This document shows, one piece after another, positions 1 through 12,400 of a stretch of DNA of 64,000 nucleotides; the stretch's first letter is position 1; each line of letters opens with the position of its first letter. Where the stretch lies: assembly GCA_905221605.1 (NCBI GenBank), contig CAJNDS010002114.1:311632-375631 (forward strand), written 5' to 3'. Origin of the DNA: Symbiodinium natans. Taxonomy: Eukaryota > Sar > Dinophyceae > Suessiales > Symbiodiniaceae. Both the position numbers and the translations under genes were made by a program. The notes under the pieces are model-generated. The model was not told where the DNA came from. It searched no databases and worked only from the letters and a program-made list of their open reading frames with translations.

Positions 1-1640
1 CCGGACAGAATAGAGGGGTCGGAACGATTCTTAGTTGTTGGGTTAGCCAAACCCGGAACCCTAAACCCTAACCCTAAACCCCAAACCCTAAACCCCATAC
101 CCTAAACCCCAAGCCCGAACCCTAGTTCTCGCAGGGAAGAGGGAAGTGGGCGGAGGCCTCGGGGCCGGGGCGAAGAATTGACTTGGTCTTCTCCAGGCTC
201 GCCCGGCGCTCCTGCTTAGGGCTTGGGTGGCTCTCGATACGGGGTTTAGGGTTTAGGGTTTAGGGTTTAGGGCTAAGGGCTAAGGATCAACTATATTTGG
301 TCCCTTTTGGGGTCTCCTATATAGTACCACTTATACATATCCTCAGGAACCCTAGTTTAGAAACCACCCACTTCAGGACATTTAAGGCTTTGGGGCTTGA
401 GGGCATCACAGCTTCCGGGCTTAGGGTCTTCAGGCCTCGGGGCTTCGGGTTTAGGATTTAGGGCTTCAAAGCTTTGAGGGCTTAAGACTTCGGCACGACT
501 AGCCCTGGATTTTCGAGCTTCAGTGTCTCCCAACCCCAAATACGGCCCAAAAGTCAGCTTTAGCGCGCTCACGTTTGGGGTGGAATAACACTAAACCCTA
601 AACCATAAACCCTAAACACTAAACCCTAAACCCTAGACCCTAGACCCTTGACCCCAAGCCCTCAGCCCTAAACCTAAACCCCAAACCCCAAACCCCATCA
701 AAAAGGACCCCTACACACCTTAGAGGAGCTCAAGCAAGCGCAAATAAACAACACTCATGCTTTCGGCTGATGAACACGAAGCCACCCTACTCCATAGCTG
801 AACCCGAAACCCGAAACCCGAAACCCGAAACCCGAAACCCGAAACCCGAAACCCGAAACCCAAAGCGGCTTCGGGGCTCGGAGGGCCGCTTACCCCCCCC
901 TCCGTCCTGGGCGATTCTCTCGAACCGCGCCCGTTCCTTCGGGTGCCTGGGTAGCTCAGTCACCATACTAGAATAAGGGCTCCCTTTTTGGGCTGCTTAC
1001 ATTCAAGCCTCAAACTCTCAACGTTTTGGGTCTACAAGCCCTAAACTCTAGATTAAATCAAAAACGTTTGGGTCTCTAAGCCCTAAACTCTAGATCCTAA
1101 GCCCTTTGGGTCTCGGTGCTCAGGGTTTCGGACGCCAAGACCAAGGCATGCACAAAGCCGATAGCAGGGCCACTGGAAGGGTAGGTTTAGGGTTGAGGGT
1201 ATAGGGTTTAGGGGGTTGAAGGTTGAGGGATTTGGGCTTGGGCTCTAGGCTTAGGGTGTGTCAGGCGAGGTCGCACGCTGGGAGGGTGAAACGCCTCAGG
1301 CTGCGCTTGCATTGCTTGTCATCCCACCCCGGCCACCCAGTTAGGGGTTAGGGTTAATTGATTGCTTTTCTCATACGCCGATGCTTCTGCCTGTAACAAA
1401 GTTACCACCTCAAAAACTTTCCAGTTTCGAATTGGGGCCCTCACTGCCGAAGATCCGGTAAGGGCCGAGGCTACCCAAGCCTCGAAGCGTGGCTTGAACA
1501 AAGGAAAAAAACCAACTCATGCACTTGCTGGTTTTGAGCGAGCTTGGCCGGCCTGTGCCGAAGGCCCGAAAAGGGCCGAGGCTACCCCTTTGCACAACCT
1601 CAATCCTAAGTCCTAACCCTAAATCCCAACAACTGGGATG
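1..1640. other. Telomeric-repeat and unique mosaic, no gene seen
   Basis: Alternating CCCTAAA and TTTAGGG patches with unique segments. A CCCGAAA variant array sits at about 798-862. A short direct repeat of AGGGCCGAGGCTACCC occurs near 1463 and 1574. I found no supportable exon. Confidence 0.5.
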
Positions 1641-2676
1641 GGTGCCAGGACTTGCTTGGAACCATAATAAAAATGCGATTTGTTGATACAAAGTGTTCTG
1701 CACTGTTGCCTACGAGGGGTAGCTTTATTTAGAGCAACGAATTTTGCTTTTAACCTGCCCGGCTGTTTTTTGAGCCCCCCCCCCCCCTCCCCCGCCCTCC
1801 CCCGGCGTGCAAACAAGCTCACTTGTGCTATTTTCGACTTTTGCCTGCGTATGGTGTTGAGCAAAGTGCGTTCCGTCCTTTTGAAGCCAAAAATCGCTTT
1901 GCCAGAAACGTGCGTTCAACACTTGATCCACTTTTCACCCTGACATTTACATTCGGAGAAGCCGTAGAAAAGCAAGTCTTTGCCTTGCGAGAGAAAAAGC
2001 TCATGAGCCAAAATAGCCACGTACAAAGGCACTGCAGATGGCACGAGCGAACCAGCGTGTGTGCTCGCGCTCCCGCACCCCTCCAATTTCTCCACCGGTC
2101 TCTTCTAGCCTTTCCAGGTCGTCGCCAGGGGAGATGCATTGTTCAACAGACTAGGAAGGCCACAAGATCTGGCGCCGACCATGACAATGTGAATGCAATC
2201 AGTTGTCAGAGAGGGCTTGGTGTGTAACAGGCATTGGAAGCGCACCCCATATCCCTGCACAAAGCCAAATGCACTGGTGTAACCTGGCGCAGCGAGCAGA
2301 GGCAGCGATGATCAGAGATATCTGCAGCGGAAAAGGAACCTGCCGTACCAAAAGGGCCGGCCAGCTAGCACACTGGTTGGCAATGTGGCATTGCAAGCTG
2401 CAGACGCCCTTGTAAAATTCTGACTAGAGCACATCACACGCATTCCTCAACAGGCCACAGGAAAGAGTCCACCGAAGAGGCAGGAGTCGAGCAACCATGG
2501 CCAGTTGCTAAGCAGCGTCCGCGCGAGCCCTGTTCGAAACCTGTTGGAGGCTTTGGGGTGCCGGGTCAACCCGAGCACCCCTCGCGGCGAGCTGCTGCAC
2601 CCCGCGCAACAGCTATCCCCTCCCTACAAAACTAACTGGATTCAATGTCACAACTTCTGACAACCTTAGGAACCTT
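1640..2676. other. Unique sequence, no confident gene
   Basis: About 1 kb almost free of telomere units, with long C and G runs near 1775-1805. Several short frames are open on both strands but none has splice or start context I trust. Confidence 0.4.
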
Positions 2677-3138
2677 TCAGGACCTGCAGCAACCTTTTTG
2701 CACAGACCGGGGTTGCGCCAACCTGGCTGCAAAGGAGTTGGCTGTGGCGACCACTGTCACTACATGGCTTGCACGCGCACACCAACACCCGGCAACTATG
2801 TGCCTTGTTCCTAGGCCTTGGATGTGCACGGGCCAGGCCTGGAGGCAGGCCTGGGCGGCCTGGATTTCGAGCTCCCGCGCACTCACACACAGCTTCAGTG
2901 ATTCCACGACACCGGGGCAGAAAGAGGACCCAGGGCGCCGTGATGGGGCTACCGGACTGTCAAGGGCCTTCTTCATGGCCGTGAAAACTGTGGAACAGTC
3001 TTCAGGTCCGACGTAGCCCATTCTGCCCCAGAACAACCTCGCACTGAGGTTTTGCCTGGTTCCTTGGCGAAGAAGACTGCCCTTGCAGAACCTTCTTCCA
3101 AGTGTTCGGGTTCTGTCGCTGGACGGAAGCAACCTCAC
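2677..3138 (-). other. Long open frame downstream of gene 1, coding uncertain
   Basis: About 150 codons open on the minus strand in non-telomeric sequence, including MGYVGPEDCSTVFTAMKKAL. It has no clear acceptor or start and overlaps open frames on the other strand. Could be part of the next gene in the same direction. Confidence 0.3.
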
Positions 3139-3434
3139 CTAGTTTAGGGTTTAGGGCTCAGTTGACTTTCGCTCCGCACGACCTCCTGTCCCAGGTTGCA
3201 GCACATGAGCCCTCGAGCAGGATTAGGGCTTGGAGACTGGGACTTTAGGGGGCTTTTAGGGCTTATTCACGCCTGTGAAGTTTCGGGTCCTGCACCACAA
3301 AAAAAGGCAAACCCCATGCGGGTGCTTTCTGTGAATTGGGGGTCTCTCGCTTTTTTTTGCGTTGGAGCGGGAGGGGGGGGACCCCTTCATAATGACTCCG
3401 ATTATGCAAACGGCACCTTTAAGGGGAGCCGACT

Positions 3435-3488
3435 TCAGTAACCGAGGCGCTGCTTCAGGATCGCGTGGAAGCGGTCCTTGTTGATGAC
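3435..3488 (-). CDS. Gene 1 last exon with stop
   Basis: Reads VINKDRFHAILKQRLGY then TGA at 3435-3437. Acceptor GGCCAG|, phase 0. The frame extends upstream to SCGQ if an earlier AG is used. Confidence 0.7.
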   Translation of the reverse strand, partial: VINKDRFHAILKQRLGY

Positions 3489-6400
3489 CTGGCCGCACGA
3501 ACTTTGGTTAAGGGGGTCGTGGTTGGGCCCTGTTCGAACCCAAGGACCAAGAAGTTGACGTTTTGAAGGAAAGACATACCGTAACATGGCCAGAAAAACA
3601 CGCTGGAAACCGAATCTCTTGAAGCTTCTCTACCATGATGTCCGCTGGGCCCTCGACCCTTACCCTGCTGCAGAGACCACTGCTGGACACGAGGCACGGG
3701 GGTGGCATCTGTGTCTGTGTGTGATCGTACTCGAACTCACCGCTGTATAAGGGAAGTTTTCCAGGCAAAGGCCAGGTGCTGCCCAAGCGGCACGGGTGTC
3801 GCAGAAGTTCAGCGCACGGATCGTCGCCTGAACGTCATCAAGAAGACTTCGGCAAGCACCATGCTGTCGACTCGAGTCAAAACGATATCCCTAAACCCTA
3901 AACCCTAAACCCTAAACCCTAAACCCTAACACTCTTACAAGAGCTAGACTGATCGGTCGGTCCAGGCCCACATAGGGGGTTTCCGAAAATGGGGGATGCC
4001 CTTCTTGCGGGGTGCTTTAATGGGTTTTTTATGTATTCCATTTTGGGGGGCTAAAAGGGGCTACCCCTAATTTGGGAAATACTCATATAACCCCTAAACC
4101 CCAAACCCTAAACCCTAAACCCTAAACCCCAAACCCGAAACCCTAAACCCTAAACCCTAAACGTTCGGTCCAAGCCCACATGTACAATTCGCTGCCAGGT
4201 GCAGCTTCGCAGCACTCCGTCGCGCGAAGCCGTTCGAGAGATGGCTGAACAGCGCCTGTGGCTTCGGTCCACACATGGGCTGTTCTAAACCCTAAACCCT
4301 AACCCCTAAACCCTAAACCCTAAACCCTAAACCCTTTGAAAGGGAGGGGGTGCTGGGAAAAGAGTCCCTATAACGGGGTATCCTATAAAACGGAAATTAC
4401 CACGCGCAAGCAAGGCTCTGCTGACAGTGGCTCAGAAAGCCCAACACCCCCCTGAATTCAGCACATCAATTAAATCAATTACAATTAAATTAAACTAATA
4501 AAATTAGTGAAATTAATTTAAATCCAATTTTCGAACACCTTTGACTTACATCAAGTTTGGGAACCCAATACGAATCTAGGCAGACAATCCTCCACTGCCA
4601 TCTTGGGGTTCCGGGGCAGAGGCCGCGGCATTCCGATGCGAGTAAAAAAAGCAAATAGGGTTTAGAGTTTACGGTTGAGGGCTCAGGGTTGCTATACTGA
4701 ACTTGGAACCCTGGCAAAAATTGTACTGTTAGCTGTTTCTTAGGAATTAAAGTGCCAAAACAAAACAATTTACTTCCAAGTACCCCTAAGGTTGCAGCAG
4801 GGTGGCCATGTGGGTTTAGGGCTTAGGGTTTGGGGTTTAGGGTTTGGGGTTTAGGGATTGGGGTTTAGGGTTTAGGGTTTAGGGTTTAGGGTTTAGGGTT
4901 TAGGGTTTAGGGTTTAGGGTTTAGGGTTTAGGGTTTAGGGTTTAGGGTTTAGGGAAAGTTGGGGCCCTTCCAGGGCTTGGTGTTACAAGGGCTTTACAGT
5001 CCTTAATTGGGATTCTAGTACCCCCCTAGTCTAATCCCTTTTTAAGGACTGTTAGTAAAATGGGGAACATCCCTTGCTGAGGCTTCAATCCAAAGCGTAA
5101 GTACAAGCGGGAAAATTCCAAGGTTTGGGATTTAAGGTAAGCTTTGTTGACACACCTGGTACCCTGCATCTTTCTCCTTCAACTATGAGAGGTCCATACC
5201 CAAAGCCATGACGACCAACTACAACCCTCAACCCTCAAGACCAGGATGAAATAGAAATCGTATGTGATAGCAGCAGTACGAGCTTACAGAGTCTTTTGTC
5301 CCACACAAAGCCCGTTGATCCGAACTCTCCCTGGAGGCCAACTGTTCGATTTAGGGTTTAGGGTTTAGGGTTTAGGGTTTAGGGTTTAGGGTTTAGGGTT
5401 TAGGGTTTAGGGTTTAGGGTTTAGGGTTTAGGGTTTAGGGTTTAGGGTTTAGGAACAAGGGCTCCAAGGATGCTCCAACTGCCTTAAAAAGGCCTCATCG
5501 GCCAGAAGAGGCCCCAAACACCCCCAAAAAGGTCAAAAATCAAGAGTTTAGGGTTTAGGGTGTAGGGTTTAGGGTTTAGGGTTTAGGGTTTAGGGTTTAG
5601 GGTTTAGGGTTTAGGGTTTAGGGTTTAGGGTTTAGGGTTTAGGGTTTAGGGTTTAGGGTTTAGGGTTTAGGGTTTAGGGTTTAGGGTTTAGGGTTTAGGG
5701 TTAGGTTTAGGGTTTAGGGTTTAGGGTTTAGGGTTTAGGGTTTAGGGTTTAGGGTTTAGGGTTTAGGGTTTAGGGTTTAGGGTTTAGGGTTTAGGGTTTA
5801 GGGTTTACCCGCCAAAACTTTCGCCCAAAACCCGCCCTTCAAGACTTTCGACCAAGACTTTCGGCCAAAACCCGCCCAAAACTCCGGACAACGAACCCTA
5901 CGCCAATTCTGTAAACCCTAAACCCTGAACCCTCAACCCCAAAACCATGTCGCCAAGGCACCATTTCGCCAAAGACCGTGCCCTCCTGCGGATCAGCGGA
6001 CTTATAGGGCCCTTCAGGTAGGGGTACTCACCACTACTCCCTAAGCTTCCCTAAGCTTCGTTCCCTAGTACCTACCCCCCAGAACCACCCCTGAAGGACC
6101 CCATATATCGGACGCAAGACTTCTGATCAAGGTTTAGGGTTTGGGGTTTACGGTCTAGGGTTTAGGGTCTAGGTTTAGGGTTTAGGGCGAGGAGAAGTGA
6201 GTCAGGCTTAGGATTATGCAGTGCAAGTTGGCCACTGAGCCCCTGCCCCATCATGCCTGAAAAGTGCACCCTAAAACCCTAAAACCCTGAAAACCCTCAA
6301 AAAACCCAAATACCCTACAAACCCTAAACCCTAAACCCCTAACCCCTGAACCCTAAAACCTGATCCCAAGGGTCCTGAAGCTTGGCTACCCGAACTCGCT

Positions 6401-9400
6401 CATGGCCCACGAGAATCTCCACTTCGCCAAGCCTCTGCTTCACGTTGGTACGGTCTTTCGGCTTAGGGTTAGGGTTTAGGGTTTAGGGTTTAGGGTTTAG
6501 GGTTTAGGGTTTAGGGTTTAGGGTTTAGGGTTTAGGGTTTAGGGTTTAGGGTTTAGGCTTAGGGCTTAGGGCTTAGGGCTTAGGGCTTAGGGCTTAGGGC
6601 TTAGGGCTTAGGGCTTAGGGATTAGGGCTTAGGGCTTAGGGCTTAGGGCTTAGGGCTTAGGGCTTAGGGCCTAGCTTAGGGCTTAGGGCTTAGGGCTTAG
6701 GGCTTAGGGCTTAGGGCTTAGGGCTTAGGGCTTAGGGCTTAGGGCTTAGGGCTTAGGGCTTAGGGTTTTAGGGTGTAGGGTGTAGGGTTTAGGGTTTAGG
6801 GGGTTAGAGGATTAGGGGATTAGGGGATTAGGGTTGAGGGCTTAGGAGGAACCCAACACTTCTCTACACTCCCAGAACCCCACACCCTTTTTTGTATGCT
6901 CTAACCGTCTGCACCCTAACACCCCAAAAAAATTGAAGTATAAGCCCTACCAAAACATTAGAACTTCAAAGCACGAGGCCAAAAACCTAAACCTTTGCGG
7001 GTTTAAGGGCTTGGGGGTTTAAGGGTTTAAGGGTTGAGGGCTTTGGGGTCTAAGGGTTTGGGGTTCTAACGGCTTAGGGATGTTTAGGGTTTAAGGGTCA
7101 AGGGGCTAGGGTTTTTTTTGAGGGTTTAAGGCTTAGGGGTTGAAGGGCTTGAAGAGCCTAAGGGTTTTAAGGGGGTTTAAGGGTGTTTTAAAGTGCTTTC
7201 AAGGGGTTTTTAAGGGGTTTTAAGGGCTCAAGGTTTCATGGTCTTTGGGGGTGCCGGCTCTAGGTTCCTGAGACCGGCTTCCTGACTTAGGGTTCAGGGT
7301 TTAGGGATTTAGGGATTTAGGATTTAAAGTCTAGGGTTTAGGGATTTAGGGTTTAGGGTCTAGGGTTTAGGGATTTAGGGTTTAGGGATTTAGGGTCTAG
7401 GGTCTAGGGTCTATAGGGTGCAGGGTTTAGGGCTTAGGGTTTAGGGTTCAGGGTTTAGGGTTTAGGGTTGCAGAACTTGGAACTTCTAGCAAAACATTAC
7501 AATGCTGGCTGTTTCTTAGGGATGCAAGTGCCCAAGAATTTTAAGTTTAGCTGTGTCTTAGACATTAAAGGTGCCTAAAAAATAACCCTAAACCCCAAAC
7601 CCTAAACCCTAAACCCTAGTACTCCCAAGAATCCCTGAGCTGAGGGCGGAACATGAGGTAGTACATCTTCTCGGCATGCTCGCCCTGGCCACGCGATTTT
7701 GCAAAGGCCGAAGTCCCCCATGTAGCGTTTAGGGTTTAGGGTTTAGGGTTTAGGGTTTAGGGTTTAGGGTTTAGGGTTTAGGGTTTAGGGTTTAGGGCTT
7801 AGGGCTTAGGGCTTAGGGCTTAGGGCTTAGGGCTTAGGGCTTAGGGCTTAGGGCTTAGGGTTTAGGGGGTTTTGGGGCTTTCGAGCTTTTAGGGGTTTAG
7901 GGTTTAGAGTTTTGGGTTTTGGGGGCTTTTGAGATTTGGGGCTTTTGGGCTTTTGGGGTTTAGGGTTTGGGGTTGAGGGATCTAGAGGTTGGGGCTCAGG
8001 ATTTCGGAGCTCCAGACGTCTGTCGCTGATAGAGCTCCTTCAACGAGCTGCGACGGCAAAACCAGATCAACTTCGCAGAAGGTTGGCAACCCTTGAATCC
8101 CGCCTAAACTCCAAACCTTTAACCCTAAACCCTACATTAGTGTTTAGGGTTTGGGATTTAGGGTCCAGGTTTAGGGTCTAGGGCTTAAGGTTTAGGGTTT
8201 AGGGTTTACGCTGAACCCTGAGCGGCAGAAATTGTGGGATGCAAGGGGCTGGGATTCGGGGAGTAGAGGGGTTTGGAGTTTAAGGTTTGCGCTTAGGGTT
8301 GGGACCTAGGTATGCCTAGGCTAGGTTGGGCTGAGGGTTTGGGGTTTCGGGTCTGAGGTTTCGGGTTCGGGTTTAGGGCTTGGGGTTTGGGGTTTAGGGT
8401 TGAGTCATGAGTGCCCTGCCTCTTCGATGATAACGTCCTTGCAAGGCCAACTGCTGTGAGAGGAGAAAAAAACTTGCCCAGAGACTCCAAAACCCCTTAA
8501 TTCAGCAATGTACCTTAAATTACAGTAGGAACCCTAATATGATTTAAGGTATATTCCTTTATTAAGGGGTTTTGGAGTCTCTGGGTGGGTCGCACCGTCG
8601 GAGTCTCAAAGCTGGACCCTACACCCTTGCTAAGCACGCCAAGCTGGCATGGCCAAGCCTTACAACCCTAAACCCTAAACCCTAAACCCTAAACCCTAAA
8701 GCCCCGAACCCTAAACCACGAACCTGCAATGGCATTGCTTCCCAAGCGGCGTTGGTCGTAAACAGCTCAACCACAAGATGCTTGATAAGCCTCGGCAATG
8801 CCGGAGTCCGCGCGACAAACCCTAGACCTTGGGGCTGGGGGCTTCGGGTTTAGGGTTTAGGGTTTAGGGTTTAGGGTTTAGGGTTTAGGGTTTAGGGTTT
8901 AGGGTTTAGGGTTCAGAGTTTAGGGTTTAGGGTTTAGGGTTTAGGGCTTAGGGCTTAGGGCTTAGGGCTCAGGGCCTGCAACTCCGCAGCGAGCAATTCA
9001 AAAAAAAAAAACATGACTGGCTCCTACGTCGCGCAGGCTGAAAGCCCCAAAACCAGACTTGGAGGTTCCATGGCGATATTTGTACTTACAACTACCCGAA
9101 ACCCTAGGCCCTAAACCTGAAATTGATGTTAAGCTTTTCTGGGGCACTGATACCCTAAACACCCTAAATCCTAAACCCTTCAGATACCACTACCCGTAGC
9201 TGCCAGCAACCTTCTGGCAAGCTCTGCATACCCAAAGACTGTCAGGGTTAGAGCTTCACTTGGTCAAGGGCCCTACAACCCCAAAATCCTAAGACCCCAA
9301 ACCGGTTTAGGCGTTAGCGGGGAAAGGCTTAGGGGTTAGGAAACCTAAAACCCCAAAACTCGAACACCCTAACACCCTAAAACCGTAAGACCCTAACATC

Positions 9401-12400
9401 CTAGCAAGCCTAAAACCCTAAAAACCTAAAAACCCTAAAACCCTAAAACCCCAAAACCCATAAAACCGTAAAACCCTAACACCCTCAACCCGGCTGAGCA
9501 TGCGTCGTGGTCAGGAAGGCATCGTCGCACTCAGCGAAAAAGGGGCTCTTCCGTAGCTTCTCCTTGCACCCCGAGGCTCAAAGGCAACTGAAGCTTGCTT
9601 TAGGGTTTTGGGTTTAGGGTTTAGGGTTTAGGGTTTAGGGTTTAGGGTTTAGGGTCTAGGGTCTAGGGTTTAGGGTTTAGGGTTTAGGGTTTAGGGTTTA
9701 GGGTTTAGGGTTTAGGGTTTAAGGTTTCAGAAACATGTTAAAATCAAAAAACTAAACCCTAAAGCCCAAAACCCTAAACCCTAAACCCTAAACCCTGAAC
9801 CCTGAACCCTAAACCCTAAACCCTAAACCCTAAACCAAGGCTGCAGACAAGCCACGTGGCTCAGCGTGCCCGCGGTGACGGAGGTGGAGGCGAGGAAGCG
9901 GGACATGGGGGGCCTCGCCATCGCCGCAAAGACAAAGAGGGCTTGGGGTCGAGGGTTTAGGGTTTCGGGCTTAGGGCTTAGGGTTTAGGGTTTAGGATTT
10001 AGGGTTTAGGATTTAGGGTTTAGGGTTTAGGGTTTAGGGTCTCGCGTTTATCAGGGACTCTGGGGGCAGCACCAGGCTCCTGTATCGGGCAGGGGTGGGG
10101 GGGGAATTCTTGGCTGCACTTAGGAGGGTAGCTATGAATTAAAGTCTTAGCTGCCTTTCTGGGGAAGCCCAATAGACCCAAAAAGGCGAAAGATCTAAAG
10201 TTACAGTAAAGCACCACAAAGAATTGAATCCGACAACTTAGTTGGCCGAATGGGGCTACTTTAGGGGCCTTAATACTGGGTTTTTGGGGGGTTAGTACAG
10301 TTAACGATAAGGGGCCATAAGGGAATGCTATGAGTAATTCTTCCGACCCCTTTTGTAGACAGAAACCCAAACCCAAGCCCCAGACCCTGGGCACGATATT
10401 TTCAGCTTCAGGGACCCTAAACCCTAAACCCTGAACCCTAAACCCTAAACCCTTTTGCCTCACTGAGTGCCCTTTGCCGGCCCGGATCCGGCGCAAGTCA
10501 AGCAGGCATGCACTGCCCTAGCTGTAACCCCCACACCTCAACATTGAGCACTTAACCCTAAACCCTGAACCCTAAACCCTAAACCCCAAACCCCAAACCC
10601 TAAACCTTGAAGTGCTTGGGGCAGTTCGGGCTGCAGCTTCTTTGATCTGGGGGGTGGGTCGAAGGTCTGGGGCTTATGGAGGGTATGTGGGCCGCGCCAC
10701 CACAAAACAAAGCCCTTGCGAGGCTTGAGACGGAGATTGCTTCCGCGGTGCCGCAATCTTTTTTAGGGTTTAGGGTTTAGGGTTTAGGGTTTCGGGCTTA
10801 GGGCTTAGGGCTTAGGGCTTAGGGCTTCGGGCTTGGGGCTTAGGGCTTAGGGTTTAGGGTTTCTGGTTTAGGGTTTAGGGTTTCGGGTTTGGGGTTTGGG
10901 GTTTGGGGTTTGGAGTTTGGGGTTTGGGTTGTAGGCGTGTGGGTATGCTAGAAGTAGGTTGGAAGCAGGGAAACTGGAGCATCAGCCCCTTTAAGTACCC
11001 CAATAGGGTTGTATAGTTGCGTTCGAAGTACAGGAATCATTGGGTGACGAACTACCCCCCCTACGTCCCCCCCCAAAATGAAGGTCATTATTTAGGGGTA
11101 ATGACGCCTAATTCAGGCTAAGAACCCCTAAACCCTAAACCCTAAGCCCTAAACCCTAAACCCTAAACCCTAAACCCTCTTTTGATCTGCGAAAAGCGCC
11201 AAGCAGCAGCTCGCCCGGCTCAAGTCCGCACGACGGTCCCTCTTACAGCAAACTCCAACAAGTTGGAACACCCTCATCCCCCCTGCCGTTTGGGGTTTAG
11301 GGTTTAGGGTTTAGGGTTTAGGGTTTAGGGTTTAGGGTTTAGGGTTTAGGGTTTAGGGTTTAGGGTTTAGGGTTTCGGGTTTAGGGTTTAGGGTTTAGGG
11401 TTTAGGGTTTAGACTAAAGGGAAATCCCAGCTCGAATCATCCTTAAAGCCATGTTCCAACTCTTCGGAGTTTGCTGTACATAATTTTAAAGCCGCTCAGG
11501 GACCCCTTCGCGCATTCGCAGGTGTGCGCTCTTCGCATTTTGGCTACACGACCAGACATCCGGCCATGGCCTCCCGGTGCGCCTCGCTCAGTCGCTGCAA
11601 GGCTTGTTTCAGCACCGTTTGGTCCTCTCCAGCAAGGGGTTTAGGGTTAGGGTGTAGGGTTTAGGGTTTAGGGTTTAGGGTTTAGGGTTTAGGGTTTAGG
11701 GTTTAGGGTTTAGGGTTTAGGGTTTAGGGTTTAGGGTTTAGGGCTTAGGGTTTAGGGTTTAGGGTTTAGGGTTTAGGGAGACTTTCACGACAGAACCCAT
11801 AGAATGTGGGCACCACTCAGGGAATACTAAGGGAGCATCAAGGCACCGTGAACGGACCTTTACCTACACTAAGGCTGGTCTTATGAGAGACTCCACTCTT
11901 TGCTTCCTGATATTGGGTTTCCAAGGCTTCAAAAGACGATCCTACGGGCGTCCGTAAGAGGGAACTGCAGGAATAGACGTACATAAAGGTCCTATATCCC
12001 TGTTATATGGGGAGTTCTCTAACTCAGCGTCACTTTTGGGGTTCCGTATTCTAAGGGTGCCGTACGATATAGGGACCCAAAAGGAGACCCTCGTTTAGAG
12101 AACCACCCATGCACCTGCCATATTCCTGGGGGTTTGGGCCTTACGGTACGTAACCAACAAAAAGGTAAACATCACAATATGTCCGACAACGGCTGAGATG
12201 ATTTCAGGGCCTGCCCTTTGAAGGCTTCTCGTGCTTCTCAGGTTTTCACCCGCCTACTTTGGTACCAGAACCCCAAAAGCCTAAACCCCTAGACCCCTAA
12301 ACCCCTAGACCCCTAAACCCCTAGACCCCTAAACCCCTAAACCCCCAAACCCCTAAACCCCTAGACCCCTAAACCCCTAGACCCCTAAACCCCTAAACCC

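Noticed and set aside
1-130. True chromosome end at the left edge
   Set aside because: Only short, degenerate CCCTAAA units with unique sequence before them; no long terminal array.
357-976. Short open frames rich in N-P-K-P or G-L-G-F strings (also at about 8293, 10020, 36150, 38449, 39703, 40637 and elsewhere)
   Set aside because: These peptides are simply CCCTAAA or TTTAGGG translated. No real coding signal outside the repeat.
4572-4637. Possible gene 1 exon with frames reading PRPLPRNPKMAVEDCLP or HRNAAASAPEPQDGSGG
   Set aside because: No acceptor AG upstream, and the neighbouring exons at 5946-6000 and 4186-4279 already join in phase.
5947-6008. Plus-strand start exon (ATG, then AG|GTAGGGG)
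   Set aside because: No continuation on the plus strand; the minus-strand exon joins in phase with 6360-6432.
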